Source: Pelagibius sp048268885 (GTDB lineage Bacteria; Pseudomonadota; Alphaproteobacteria; Kiloniellales; Kiloniellaceae). Taken from it: a DNA stretch of 64,000 nt. The DNA is taken from assembly GCA_048268885.1 (NCBI GenBank), contig JBLWUP010000025.1:1-64000 (forward strand). Direction: 5' to 3'. The stretch's first letter is position 1, and each line of letters opens with the position of its first letter. Below, one piece after another: positions 35,393 through 45,294 of this stretch. The position numbers and the translations under genes are program-made. The notes under the pieces were generated by a model. The model was not told the DNA's origin. It worked only from the letters and a program-made list of their open reading frames with translations, and ran no database searches.

Positions 35393-35995
35393 CTAGTCGA
35401 AGTCCTGGGCCAGGGCGTTGCGCACATCTTCCGACAGAATGGTCATGTGGCCGTATTCCGGGTGGCTGAAGCCCAGCACGACCCGGGTGCCCGGGGTCTT
35501 GAACTTCTCCACCTGGGCGTCGGTGAAGGGGAAGTGGATGAACTGCACCGAGGAAGCCTTGCCGTCGGCGGTGGTGCGGTCCACGTCCTCTTCCGGCTTG
35601 CCGGACACGCGTTCGCCTTCAATCTCGAAGAAGGCCGTCTCCTCGATGCCGCCCAGCTTGGACAGGAAGGTCTTGCGGCGCTGGGCGTCGTCGATCTCGA
35701 ACATCACCGTGGCGATCAGTTCGCGGCCCTGCGGGATCAGCGGGTTGTAGGCGCTGAGCTCGTCGGCGATCTGCTCCTCACCACCCTTTTCGATGTAGAG
35801 CATTTCGTGGACCTGCGCCCACATGGTCTCGTAGCTTTCGAAGTAGAAGGTGCAGACCGGGCCGACGTCCTGGCGGCGGAACTTCTTTTTGGCGACGAGG
35901 TCGCGGCGCAGTTCGCGGCGCTCCGTCTCGTAATTCGCCATCGGAAGAATGTCTTCGCGGGTGATTTCTTTCTTCATGGCTAGTCCGGTGCTCAT
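35393..35995 (-). CDS. DUF3501 family protein
   Basis: 200 residues from ATG 35995, preceded by GAGGAG. Visible family blocks: KKEITREDILPMANYETERRELRRDLVAKKKFRRQDVGP, then TFYFESYETMWAQVHEMLYIEKGG, and the C-terminal VQFIHFPFTDAQVEKF. No catalytic motif is known to me. It lies 66 bp downstream of the Fe-S protein gene and, in my recollection, this pairing with an Fe-S heterodisulfide-reductase-like protein and rubrerythrin recurs in proteobacteria. A role in iron or peroxide physiology is inferred from that association and the Irr box upstream. Confidence 0.87.
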   Translation of the reverse strand: MSTGLAMKKEITREDILPMANYETERRELRRDLVAKKKFRRQDVGPVCTFYFESYETMWAQVHEMLYIEKGGEEQIADELSAYNPLIPQGRELIATVMFEIDDAQRRKTFLSKLGGIEETAFFEIEGERVSGKPEEDVDRTTADGKASSVQFIHFPFTDAQVEKFKTPGTRVVLGFSHPEYGHMTILSEDVRNALAQDFD

Positions 35996-36061
35996 CTCGT
36001 TCAACTCCTCTTCAATCTGAGGTCGCCGGCGCCTTGCCGCCACCCCTTTTCGCCCGCCGCG

Positions 36062-37408
36062 TCAGTCGACGAGACCGTAGGCCTTGGCGAAGAGTTCGAT
36101 GGGGTGGTAGCTGCGCGCGATCTCGGGTTTGTCGTCCATCTTCAGGCGGTCGATGCCCTGCAGGATGTGCTGCCCGGCCAGGGGGCATTCGGAAGCGACA
36201 TAGGCCTTGCCCGCCTGCGCCGTCTGGCGGGCCGCCGGGCGGCCGACCTTGATGGCGACGTCGAAATTCTCCTTCAGCACGCCCCAGGAGCCGCCGTGGC
36301 CCGAGCAGCGCTCGATGACCTTCACGTCGGCCTCGGGCATGAGGCGCAGCATCTCCGCGGCCTTGGCGCCGATGTTCTGAGCGCGGGCGTGACAGGCCAT
36401 ATGCAGGGCGACACCGCCTTCCAGCGTGCCGAGACCCTCGGCCAGGCCTTCCTTCTTGGCGATGTCGACCACGTATTCGGTGATGTCGAAACTGTGCTGC
36501 GAAAGCTTCTTCACCGTCTCGTTGTCCGGCAGGATCAGCGGCCATTCGAACTTCAGCATCAGGGCGCAGGACGGCGTCAGCGCGACGATGTCGTAGCCCT
36601 TGTCGATCCATTCGCACAGCTCGGCGGAGACGCGCTTGGCCGACTCGGCGACCTTTTCGATGTCGCCCTGTTCCAACTGCGGCATGCCGCAGCAGGAGGG
36701 GTAGACCACCTCGGTCTCGACGCCGTTCTTGGCCAGCACGGCGCGCGCCGCTTCGCCGATGTCCGGGTTGTTGTAGTTCACGAAGCAGGTGGCATAGAAG
36801 GCCACCTTGCGGCCCTTCGCCGGAGCAGTGGAATTGACGTTCAGCGCGTTTTCCTTGGCGCGCAGCGCGAAGGTCTTGCCGTGGAACTTCGGCAGATCCG
36901 CTTCGCGATGGACGTCCGCGACGCTCTCCATGATCGGGCGCGTCAGCTTGTTCTTGGTGTCGCCGGCCCAGTTGACGAGGCCCGGCGCCATGCCGGCCAG
37001 CTTGCCGTTGCGGTCGGTCTTGGTCAGCTGATCGACGCGGCCGTCGAGCTTGCCGGATTTGCGCTCCGCCGCGCGGTAGCGCAGCATCAGGTGCGGGAAG
37101 TCGATGTTGAATTCATGGGGCGGCACGTAGGGGCAGCTGACCATGAAACACATGTCGCAGAGGGTGCAGGCGTCGACGACGGGCTTGTAGTCGGCCTTGT
37201 CGACGCTGTCGAGCTCGCCGGTTTCGGACTCGTCAATGAGATCGAAGAGACGCGGGAAGGAATCGCAGAGATTGAAGCAGCGCCGGCAACCGTGGCAGAT
37301 GTCGAAAACGCGCTCGACTTCCGCGTTCAGCTTGTCCCAGTCGTAGAAATCCGGATCGTTCCAATCAATCGGGTGACGCACCGGTGCGTTCAAGCCGCCT
37401 TCGCTCAT
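36062..37408 (-). CDS. Heterodisulfide reductase-related Fe-S protein (GlpC/CCG-domain type)
   Basis: 448 residues from ATG 37408. Two 4Fe-4S motifs at the N-terminus: CHGCRRCFNLCDSFPR (about 39-54) and CTLCDMCFMVSCPYVPP (about 81-97). Two CCG-type domains follow: FVNYNNP...VYPSCCGMPQLEQGD and HMACHARAQNIG...VIERCSGHGGSWG, the second with CSG instead of CCG. It resembles GlpC and LutA/GlcF-type electron-transfer subunits. No dehydrogenase partner lies beside it; the adjacent rubrerythrin suggests it may pass electrons in peroxide reduction. That link is inference. Confidence 0.88.
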   Translation of the reverse strand: MSEGGLNAPVRHPIDWNDPDFYDWDKLNAEVERVFDICHGCRRCFNLCDSFPRLFDLIDESETGELDSVDKADYKPVVDACTLCDMCFMVSCPYVPPHEFNIDFPHLMLRYRAAERKSGKLDGRVDQLTKTDRNGKLAGMAPGLVNWAGDTKNKLTRPIMESVADVHREADLPKFHGKTFALRAKENALNVNSTAPAKGRKVAFYATCFVNYNNPDIGEAARAVLAKNGVETEVVYPSCCGMPQLEQGDIEKVAESAKRVSAELCEWIDKGYDIVALTPSCALMLKFEWPLILPDNETVKKLSQHSFDITEYVVDIAKKEGLAEGLGTLEGGVALHMACHARAQNIGAKAAEMLRLMPEADVKVIERCSGHGGSWGVLKENFDVAIKVGRPAARQTAQAGKAYVASECPLAGQHILQGIDRLKMDDKPEIARSYHPIELFAKAYGLVD

Positions 37409-37611
37409 GTCTTCCCCTCGCTGATGTCCCGCATCGCCGGCCGGCATCGGCTTTCGCAGGATACCGCAAAGGGTCCTGCAGCCGTTGGTGCCGCCAGGCG
37501 CTCAAGTAAGATGCCTTTTTGAAATGCTCCGTAAGACGCAGGGGCTGGAGCGGCGGCGCTTCATCGTCTGCCGCCGCGCCAGTCCTGCACTTACATGAGA
37601 AACCCGGATCA

Positions 37612-37652
37612 TGAGGCCCCGGGAGACATTCGCGGGTGTCCCCGAGGCCTCA
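37612..37652 (-). terminator. Long imperfect hairpin after the rubrerythrin gene
   Basis: TGAGGCC...GACA (37612-37628) and TGTCCCCGAGGCCTCA (37637-37652) pair over about 16 bases with a mismatch and a bulge, 8 bp past the stop. No T-tract. It may end or attenuate transcription before the Fe-S gene. Confidence 0.45.
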
Positions 37653-37660
37653 CGCCCAGA

Positions 37661-38077
37661 TCAAGCCATCGTGTCGAGGGCCTTCTGGAAGCGGCCGGCG
37701 TGGCTCTTTTCGGCCTTCGCCAGGGTTTCGAACCAGTCGGCGATCTCGTCGAAGCCTTCTTCGCGGGCCGTGCGGGCCATGCCGGGGTACATGTCGGTGT
37801 ATTCGTGGGTCTCGCCGGCGATGGCCGACTTGAGGTTCAGCGTGGTGTCGCCGATCGGCTCGCCAGTGGCGGGGTCGCCAACCTCTTCGAGGTACTGCAG
37901 GTGGCCGTGCGCGTGGCCGGTCTCACCCTCCGCGGTCGAACGGAAGACCGCGGCAACGTCGTTGAAACCCTCGATGTCGGCCTTCTGCGCGAAATAGAGA
38001 TAGCGGCGGTTGGCCTGGCTCTCGCCGGCGAAGGCTTCCTTCAGATTATCTTCGGTCTTCGAGTTCTTAAGCGACAT
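37661..38077 (-). CDS. Rubrerythrin family diiron protein (no rubredoxin domain)
   Basis: 138 residues from ATG 38077. Ferritin-like four-helix bundle with the diiron glutamates in LKEAFAGESQANRRYLYFAQKAD, TAEGETGHAHGHL, AIAGETHEYTDMYPGMA and AKAEKSHAGRFQ. The C-terminal rubredoxin domain (CxxC pair) of classical rubrerythrin is absent, so reducing electrons must come from another protein. It should reduce hydrogen peroxide. The upstream region has a TTGACA promoter and an Irr-box palindrome. Starts upstream at 38170 are excluded because they precede the predicted transcript start. Confidence 0.92.
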   Translation of the reverse strand: MSLKNSKTEDNLKEAFAGESQANRRYLYFAQKADIEGFNDVAAVFRSTAEGETGHAHGHLQYLEEVGDPATGEPIGDTTLNLKSAIAGETHEYTDMYPGMARTAREEGFDEIADWFETLAKAEKSHAGRFQKALDTMA

Positions 38078-38176
38078 GGCTATGTCTCTCCTGTAGGTGA
38101 GATTTGTTTCAGCTTCGGAGCTTGTTGTTCGTCCGGCGGCTGTAAAGCCGCCTGGAAGACGCCCCTTCACGCTGAC

Positions 38177-38225
38177 TAAATAGCGGCCAAGCCGCAGCCT
38201 GTCAACAGATTAGAACTATTCTAAT
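38177..38225 (-). promoter_or_regulatory. Rubrerythrin promoter with Irr box (ICE)
   Basis: On the minus strand: TTGACA (38205-38200), 17-bp spacer, TATTTA (38182-38177). Three bases upstream of the -35 is ATTAGAA-N3-TTCTAAT (38209-38225), a perfect inverted repeat matching the core of the published Irr iron-control element (TTTAGAA-N3-TTCTAAA). The irr gene itself is the next gene upstream. Position just upstream of the -35 would suit activation, though repression is possible. Confidence 0.65.
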
Positions 38226-38256
38226 AAAGAAATTAACAACGCCGGGAAAAGGCGTT
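38226..38256 (-). terminator. Terminator of irr
   Basis: AACGCC (38238-38243) and GGCGTT (38251-38256) form a 6-bp stem; on the minus strand it is followed by GTTAATTTCTTT. The stem overlaps the irr stop codon and isolates irr from the rubrerythrin promoter. Confidence 0.6.
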
Positions 38257-38686
38257 ATTCGCCGCTCTCGTTGACGCGGATAATGACGTCGACACGCGCC
38301 ACCTTGGCGCCGTCCGGCGGTGTCGGAACGCTTTCGAGCTGGACCAGTTCGCCGGGAATATCCTGCAGGCGGCCGCTGTTCTCGAAATAGAAGTGATGGT
38401 GGTCGGACACGTTGGTGTCGAAGTAGGACCGGCCGGACTCCACCACCACCTCGCGCAGCAGCCCCGCTTCCGTGAACTGGTGCAGGCTGTTGTAGATGGT
38501 GGCGAGGGAAACCCGCACGTTGTCGGCCACGGCCTCGGCGTGCAGCTGCTCCGCCGTGATATGACGGTCGCTGCCCCCCGGCGCCTCGAACAGCAGCTTG
38601 GCCAAAGCCAGGCGCTGGCGGGTCGGGCGCAGGCCAGCCACCTTAAGGCGCTGGACGAGTGCGCTGTATGGACGATCCTTGGTCAT
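38255..38686 (-). CDS. irr: Irr, Fur-family iron response regulator
   Basis: 143 residues. The N-terminus DRPYSALVQRLKVAGLRPTRQRLALAKLLFE, the HTH (VSLATIYNSLHQFTEAGLLREVVV) and the histidine-rich SDHHHFYFENSGRLQDIPG are typical of Irr rather than Fur. It senses iron status through heme and binds ICE boxes. The start at ATG 38686 lies 26 nt below the predicted transcript start; an ATG at 38719 would be inside the promoter. The N-terminal heme-regulatory GCPW-type motif of Bradyrhizobium Irr is absent. Divergent from fabA. Confidence 0.93.
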   Translation of the reverse strand: MTKDRPYSALVQRLKVAGLRPTRQRLALAKLLFEAPGGSDRHITAEQLHAEAVADNVRVSLATIYNSLHQFTEAGLLREVVVESGRSYFDTNVSDHHHFYFENSGRLQDIPGELVQLESVPTPPDGAKVARVDVIIRVNESGE

Positions 38687-38718
38687 TACATCCCAACATA
38701 TAGTTCCCAGCTGCCCCA

Positions 38719-38748
38719 ATTAAAGTGGCAAAAACAGTTCGATGTCAA
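38719..38748 (-). promoter_or_regulatory. irr promoter
   Basis: Minus strand TTGACA (38748-38743), 18-bp spacer, TTTAAT (38724-38719). It gives a leader of about 26 nt to ATG 38686. No ICE-like palindrome was found beside it. Confidence 0.55.
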
Positions 38749-38899
38749 CTTTTTTGGAACCACTATAAAACGCTGCCTTTCTGTAAATATCGCTAAGGCA
38801 AATTAACCATAACAAGCCAGCGCCACTGCCGGGCCGCGAAGGAAGATACATTGTTCGGCGCGGCGCCCCGGCTAGGCCATTGGTGCCATGCGAAGCTGT

Positions 38900-38926
38900 T
38901 TGACAGCCCTTTCACTATGCTATAGT
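38900..38926 (+). promoter_or_regulatory. fabA-fabB-fabI promoter
   Basis: TTGACA (38900-38905), 15-bp spacer and TATAGT (38921-38926) preceded by TGC, an extended -10. The spacer is short by two bases, offset by the extended -10. It predicts a leader of about 200 nt. Confidence 0.5.
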
Positions 38927-38929
38927 TCG

Positions 38930-39133
38930 CGAGGCGTTGGCCGGAACTCCTCTGGGCGCCAGAGGGGTTTGCGCGGCAACGCTTTTTGTCGTGGCAATAC
39001 TTCTTGAAACGCCTACGTAGAGGTCAGGCTTCAACCGGGAAACGCCGCGACGACAAATAAAACGTCGGCAAGACGGGGAAACCCGGGTAGGGCTGCCGAT
39101 CGATACAAACGAGTGCCGAACTGGGTGGATCTA
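38930..39133 (+). other. Long structured fabA leader
   Basis: About 200 nt with no gene. It contains a perfect 7-bp hairpin CCTCTGG-GCG-CCAGAGG (38949-38965) and a T-run TTTTT (38983-38987) after a small GCG/CGC stem. Further on, GTCGTGGC...GCGACGAC at 38987-39055 is an imperfect long-range inverted pair. The function is unknown; premature termination or mRNA folding control is possible. Confidence 0.35.
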
Positions 39134-39655
39134 TTGACCGAGCGACAGAACAGTTTTCCTTACGAAGATCTGCTGAAGTGTGCGCACGGGAAGCTCTTCG
39201 GCCCCGGAAACGCGCAACTCCCCTTGCCTCCGATGCTGATGTTCGACCGCATCACCGAGATCAGCGAAGAAGGCGGCGAGCACGGCAAAGGCCACATCGT
39301 GGCCGAGATGGACATCAATCCCGACCTCTGGTTCTTCGAGTGCCACTTTGAAGGCGACCCGGTCATGCCCGGTTGCCTGGGCCTCGATTCCCTTTGGCAG
39401 CTTTGCGGCTTTTTCCTCGGCTGGCTGGGTGCGCCGGGGCGGGGCCGCGCGCTCGGTGTCGGCGAGGTGAAGTTCAAAGAAATGGTCACGCCGACCGTCA
39501 AGATGGTGAGCTATCACCTGGACCTGAAGCGCGTGCGCATGGGCAAGCTCGTGCTCGGCATCGCCGACGGCATCATGAAGGCGGACGGCAAGCCGATCTA
39601 CGAAGCGAAGGACTTGCGGGTCGGCTTGTTCCAGAGCGAAGCACAGAGCGCCTGA
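39134..39655 (+). CDS. fabA: FabA, 3-hydroxydecanoyl-ACP dehydratase/isomerase
   Basis: 173 residues from TTG 39134, close to the 172 of E. coli FabA; GTG 39113 would add 7 residues. The catalytic His is in FECHFEGDPVMPGCLGLDSLW, which also holds the active-site Asp. PLPPMLMFDRI is the usual N-terminal block. It makes and isomerises trans-2-decenoyl-ACP, the branch point of anaerobic unsaturated fatty acid synthesis. First gene of fabA-fabB-fabI, divergent from irr. Confidence 0.94.
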   Translation: MTERQNSFPYEDLLKCAHGKLFGPGNAQLPLPPMLMFDRITEISEEGGEHGKGHIVAEMDINPDLWFFECHFEGDPVMPGCLGLDSLWQLCGFFLGWLGAPGRGRALGVGEVKFKEMVTPTVKMVSYHLDLKRVRMGKLVLGIADGIMKADGKPIYEAKDLRVGLFQSEAQSA

Positions 39656-39726
39656 GGCGGGCGCGGCGCGCCCCGGGCGAAGTAGTCTCTTTTCAGTTCC
39701 ACAGCCGCAGGACGGACAGGATTTCT

Positions 39727-40947
39727 ATGCGCCGAGTCGTTGTCACCGGAATAGGCATCGTCTCCAGCATCGGCAATAACAAAGCCGAAGTGATCGACGC
39801 CTTACGGACCGGCCGATCGGGTATCGAGTTTTGCGATACCTATGCGGAAATGGGCTTCCGCAGCCATGTTCACGGGTCGCTGAAGATCAATCTGGACGAT
39901 CACATCGACCGCAAGACCAAGCGCTTCATGGGCGATGGCGCGGCCTACAACTACGTCGCCATGAAAGAGGCCATCGCAGATGCCGGCATGACCGACGCCG
40001 AGGTCTCCGACGAGCGCATCGGCATCGTCATGGGCTCCGGCGGGCCCTCGACCTCCAACCAGGTCGAGGCCGCGGATCTGACGCGCAACAAGGGCCCCAA
40101 GCGGGTCGGCCCCTACATGGTGCCGCGCTGCATGTCCTCGACCAATTCGGCGAACATCGCCACGTCTTTCAAGATCAAGGGCCTCAGCTACTCCATTTCC
40201 TCGGCCTGCTCGACCTCGGCGCACTGCATCGGCAACGGCACCGAACTGATCCAGATGGGCAAGCAGGACGTCGTCTTCGCCGGCGGCGGCGAGGAACTGC
40301 ACTGGACCCTGACCGTGCTGTTCGATGCCATGGGCGCGCTGTCCAGCGGCTACAACGATCAGCCCGGGCGCGCGAGCCGCGCTTTCGACAAGGACCGCGA
40401 CGGCTTCGTCATCTCCGGCGGCGGCGGCGTGGTGGTGCTCGAGGAGCTGGAGCACGCCAAGGCGCGCGGCGCCAAGATCTACGGCGAGGTCGCCGCCTAT
40501 GCCGCGACCTCCGACGGCGTCGACATGGTGGCCCCCTCGGGCGAAGGCGGCCTGCGCTGCATGCGCCTGGCCATGCAAGGCCTCGGCAACACGCCGGTCG
40601 ACTACATCAACGCCCACGGCACCTCGACCCCGGCGGGCGACATCGTCGAGCTGAATTCCATCCGCGAGGCCTTCGGCGCCGACATGCCGAAAGTCTCCTC
40701 CACCAAGTCGCTGACCGGCCACTCGCAAGGCGCGACCGGCGTGCACGAGGCGATCTATTCCCTGCTGATGATGGACAACAATTTCGTCGCCGCCTCGGCG
40801 AACATCGAAAACCTCGACCCCGAGGCCGAGGGCATGCCGATCGTCCGCGAGATGGAGGACAACGTGCAGCTGAACTGCGTCATGTCCAACAGCTTTGGCT
40901 TCGGCGGCACCAACGCTTGCCTCGCCTTCAAACGTTTCGAGAGATAG
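39727..40947 (+). CDS. fabB: FabB, beta-ketoacyl-ACP synthase I
   Basis: 406 residues. The catalytic triad is visible: Cys in SISSACSTSAHCIGNG (about residue 162), His in INAHGTSTPAGD (about 298) and His in SLTGHSQGATG (about 333). It elongates unsaturated acyl-ACPs made by FabA. The frame is open upstream to 39373 inside fabA, but ATG 39727 (MRRVVVTGIGIVSS) gives the family N-terminus. Confidence 0.96.
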   Translation: MRRVVVTGIGIVSSIGNNKAEVIDALRTGRSGIEFCDTYAEMGFRSHVHGSLKINLDDHIDRKTKRFMGDGAAYNYVAMKEAIADAGMTDAEVSDERIGIVMGSGGPSTSNQVEAADLTRNKGPKRVGPYMVPRCMSSTNSANIATSFKIKGLSYSISSACSTSAHCIGNGTELIQMGKQDVVFAGGGEELHWTLTVLFDAMGALSSGYNDQPGRASRAFDKDRDGFVISGGGGVVVLEELEHAKARGAKIYGEVAAYAATSDGVDMVAPSGEGGLRCMRLAMQGLGNTPVDYINAHGTSTPAGDIVELNSIREAFGADMPKVSSTKSLTGHSQGATGVHEAIYSLLMMDNNFVAASANIENLDPEAEGMPIVREMEDNVQLNCVMSNSFGFGGTNACLAFKRFER

Positions 40948-40963
40948 AGGGCGGGCTCGCTAG

Positions 40964-41767
40964 ATGGCAGGGTTGATGGCCGGCAAACGCGGCCTGATCA
41001 TGGGGGTGGCCAACGACCACTCCATCGCTTGGGGCATCGCCAAGGCGCTGCACGGCCACGGGGCGGAACTCGCCTTCACCTACCAGGGCGCCGCCTTCGA
41101 GCGCCGGGTGCGGCCGCTGGCGGCCTCGGTCGGCTCCGACACCGTGCTGCCCTGCGACGTCGAGCAGGAAAGCGAGATCGCCGGCACCTTCGCCGATCTG
41201 GGCAAGACCTGGGGCGCGGTCGACTTCGTGGTCCACGCCATCGCCTATTCCGACAAGGAAGAGCTGAAAGGCCGCTACCTCAACACCAGCCGCGCCAACT
41301 TCCGGCGCACGCTGTCGATCTCCTGCTACTCCTTCACCGCGGTGGCGCGTGAAGCCGCGGCCATCATGCCGGACGGCGGCAGCCTGATGACGCTGACCTA
41401 CCTGGGCGCCGAGCGGGTCACCCCGAACTACAACGTGATGGGCGTGGCCAAGGCGGCGCTGGAAGCCAGCGTGCGCTACCTGGCCGTCGACCTGGGCGAG
41501 CAGGGTATCCGCGTCAACGCCATTTCCGCCGGACCGATGCGCACCCTGGCCGGCTCGGCCATCGGCGACGCACGCTTCGTCTTCGGCTGGAACCGCGACC
41601 ATGCGCCCCTGAAGCGCAACGTGCTGCTGGAAGAGGTCGGCTCGGCCGGGCTCTACCTCGCCTCCGACCTGTCGCAGGGCGTGACCGGCGAGGTGCACTA
41701 CGTCGACGGCGGTTACAACATCGTCGGCATCCCGTCGCCCGGCCGCATGACCCGCCCGAACGAGTAG
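40964..41767 (+). CDS. fabI: FabI, NADH-dependent enoyl-ACP reductase
   Basis: 267 residues, atypical SDR. The cofactor loop GKRGLIMGVANDHSIAWGIAKAL, the HAIAYSDKEELKG block, and the Tyr-x6-Lys active site (YNVMGVAKAAL) are present, as is the final GEVHYVDGGYNIVG. It reduces trans-2-enoyl-ACP, the last step of each elongation cycle, and is the target of triclosan-type inhibitors. It lies 16 bp after fabB. A small GGGTT/AACCC hairpin spans 41767-41785. Confidence 0.96.
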   Translation: MAGLMAGKRGLIMGVANDHSIAWGIAKALHGHGAELAFTYQGAAFERRVRPLAASVGSDTVLPCDVEQESEIAGTFADLGKTWGAVDFVVHAIAYSDKEELKGRYLNTSRANFRRTLSISCYSFTAVAREAAAIMPDGGSLMTLTYLGAERVTPNYNVMGVAKAALEASVRYLAVDLGEQGIRVNAISAGPMRTLAGSAIGDARFVFGWNRDHAPLKRNVLLEEVGSAGLYLASDLSQGVTGEVHYVDGGYNIVGIPSPGRMTRPNE

Positions 41768-41801
41768 GGTTCCGCGGAAAAACCCCTGGCCGTCTCGGCC
41801 G

Positions 41802-42593
41802 CTAGCTCTTCAGGGCCGGGATCAGCAGATCCGGCCGGTCGGTGATGAGGCAGTCGACGCCCTTGTCGAGGAGCCGCCGGCCCGCCCGCACCCCGTTCAC
41901 CGTATAGACCGCGAAGGCATAGCCCGCCGCCTTCACCGCCGCGACGTCCGCGCCGCGGGTGCGCCGCCAGTACATGTGCAGGGAAGCGCAAGCGAGATCG
42001 GCCATGGCCTGGCGCCAGTCCGCCGGAAAGTCCTCGGCCAGCAGGCCGCGCGGCCACTGCGGCGCCACCCGCCTGGCGGCGGCCAGGGCCTCCCGCTCGA
42101 AACTGCTGACCAGCGGCGGCGGGCGGTCGTCGGGCCAGATCTTCATCATCCGGGTGAGGGCCACCTCCGCCGTCTCGGACGCCAGGCCCCTGGTCGGCTT
42201 GATCTCGACGTTGGGGGTGAGGCCGAGGTCCAGCAGGCAGGCGACGGTTTCCTCCAGGGTCGGCACCCGGCAGTCGGGCTGCCCCTGGAACCGCTTGCCC
42301 GCGCGCCGGCTGTATTTCTGCGTGAAGTGCCGGGTCGCGTCGAGCCCGCGCACCACGGCGAGCGGCGTCTTCGCCATGTCGCCCTTCACGCCCGTGGTGC
42401 GCTGAAGGGTTTCGTCGTGGAACAGCACCGGCTCGCCGTCGCCGGTCAGCATGACGTCGAATTCGACCCAGGCCGCCCCGGCCGCCGCCGCCGCCTTCAT
42501 CGACGACAGCGTGTTCTCCGGCGCCAGCGCCTTGGCGCCGCGATGCCCCATAACTTTAGGCAGTTGCAAAGAAAAAGCCGGCGGAGAGGTCAT
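41802..42593 (-). CDS. Glycerophosphodiester phosphodiesterase
   Basis: 263 residues, GDPD TIM barrel. The catalytic His and metal ligands are in VMGHRGAKALAPENTLSSM and VEFDVMLTGDGEPVLFHDETLQRTTG; the NVEIKPT strand carries a further acidic ligand. No signal peptide, so cytoplasmic (UgpQ-like). It hydrolyses glycerophosphodiesters to glycerol-3-phosphate plus alcohol. Functionally it fits the ugpBAEC importer at 3.9-8.1 kb, though the genes are not linked. Convergent with fabI. Confidence 0.93.
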   Translation of the reverse strand: MTSPPAFSLQLPKVMGHRGAKALAPENTLSSMKAAAAAGAAWVEFDVMLTGDGEPVLFHDETLQRTTGVKGDMAKTPLAVVRGLDATRHFTQKYSRRAGKRFQGQPDCRVPTLEETVACLLDLGLTPNVEIKPTRGLASETAEVALTRMMKIWPDDRPPPLVSSFEREALAAARRVAPQWPRGLLAEDFPADWRQAMADLACASLHMYWRRTRGADVAAVKAAGYAFAVYTVNGVRAGRRLLDKGVDCLITDRPDLLIPALKS

Positions 42594-42644
42594 GTCACCA
42601 TCACCTCGCCGCCGGCCCGTTTCTTCGCCTGAAGCGCTGAAGCC

Positions 42645-44753
<2,109 letters not shown>

Positions 44754-44819
44754 TCATTCAGGTCCTTCCAACCTTACGCCGGTCGGTATTTGCCAGATAG
44801 CAAAGCGCCGGACCCGCGC

Positions 44820-44860
44820 AAGGGGCGCCCGCCCCGGGGATGTTCCCCTGGACGCCCCTT
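44820..44860 (-). promoter_or_regulatory. Hairpin in the rpsO-pnp intergenic region
   Basis: AAGGGGCG (44820-44827) pairs with CGCCCCTT (44853-44860), with further CCCC/GGGG pairing inside. No T-run follows. By analogy with E. coli it could be an RNase III site controlling pnp, but no experiment supports this here. Confidence 0.4.
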
Positions 44861-45006
44861 ACGTCGGCCCGGCCCTCGAAAGACCATCGTGCCGGCGTTG
44901 TCACGATGTCACTTACTTTCATTCCATCCAATCATCCGCCTGGTCGGCGCCGTTTCCTTCCAACAGAAAGAAGCGGCGCCGCAGCACGGTTTCCTTCAGC
45001 CCCGCC

Positions 45007-45276
45007 TTAGCGGCGCAGGCCCAAGCGCTGGATCAAGCCGTCGTAGCGCGACTTGTCCTTGCTCTTCACATAGTCCAGCAGGCGCCGGCGTTGGCCGACC
45101 ATGACCAGCAGGCCGCGGCGCGAGTGGAAATCTTTTTTGTGGGTCTTGAGATGTTCGGTGAGGTTCGTGATCCGCTCGGTCAGAATCGCGACCTGGACCT
45201 CGGGCGAACCCGTGTCACCCGTGTGGGTGCCATACTCTTCGACCAGCGCAGTCTTGCGCTCGTTCGTGATCGACAT
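45007..45276 (-). CDS. rpsO: 30S ribosomal protein S15
   Basis: 89 residues, the usual length, reading MSITNERKTALVEEYG and containing HLKTHKKDFHSRRGLL and LLDYVKSKDKSRYDGLI. ATG 45276 is chosen because GGAG is 8 bases away; ATG 45282 would leave only two. It binds the 16S rRNA central domain. Lies between truB (18 bp) and pnp. Confidence 0.96.
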   Translation of the reverse strand: MSITNERKTALVEEYGTHTGDTGSPEVQVAILTERITNLTEHLKTHKKDFHSRRGLLVMVGQRRRLLDYVKSKDKSRYDGLIQRLGLRR

Positions 45277-45294
45277 CGCCATGTCTCCGTTAAA

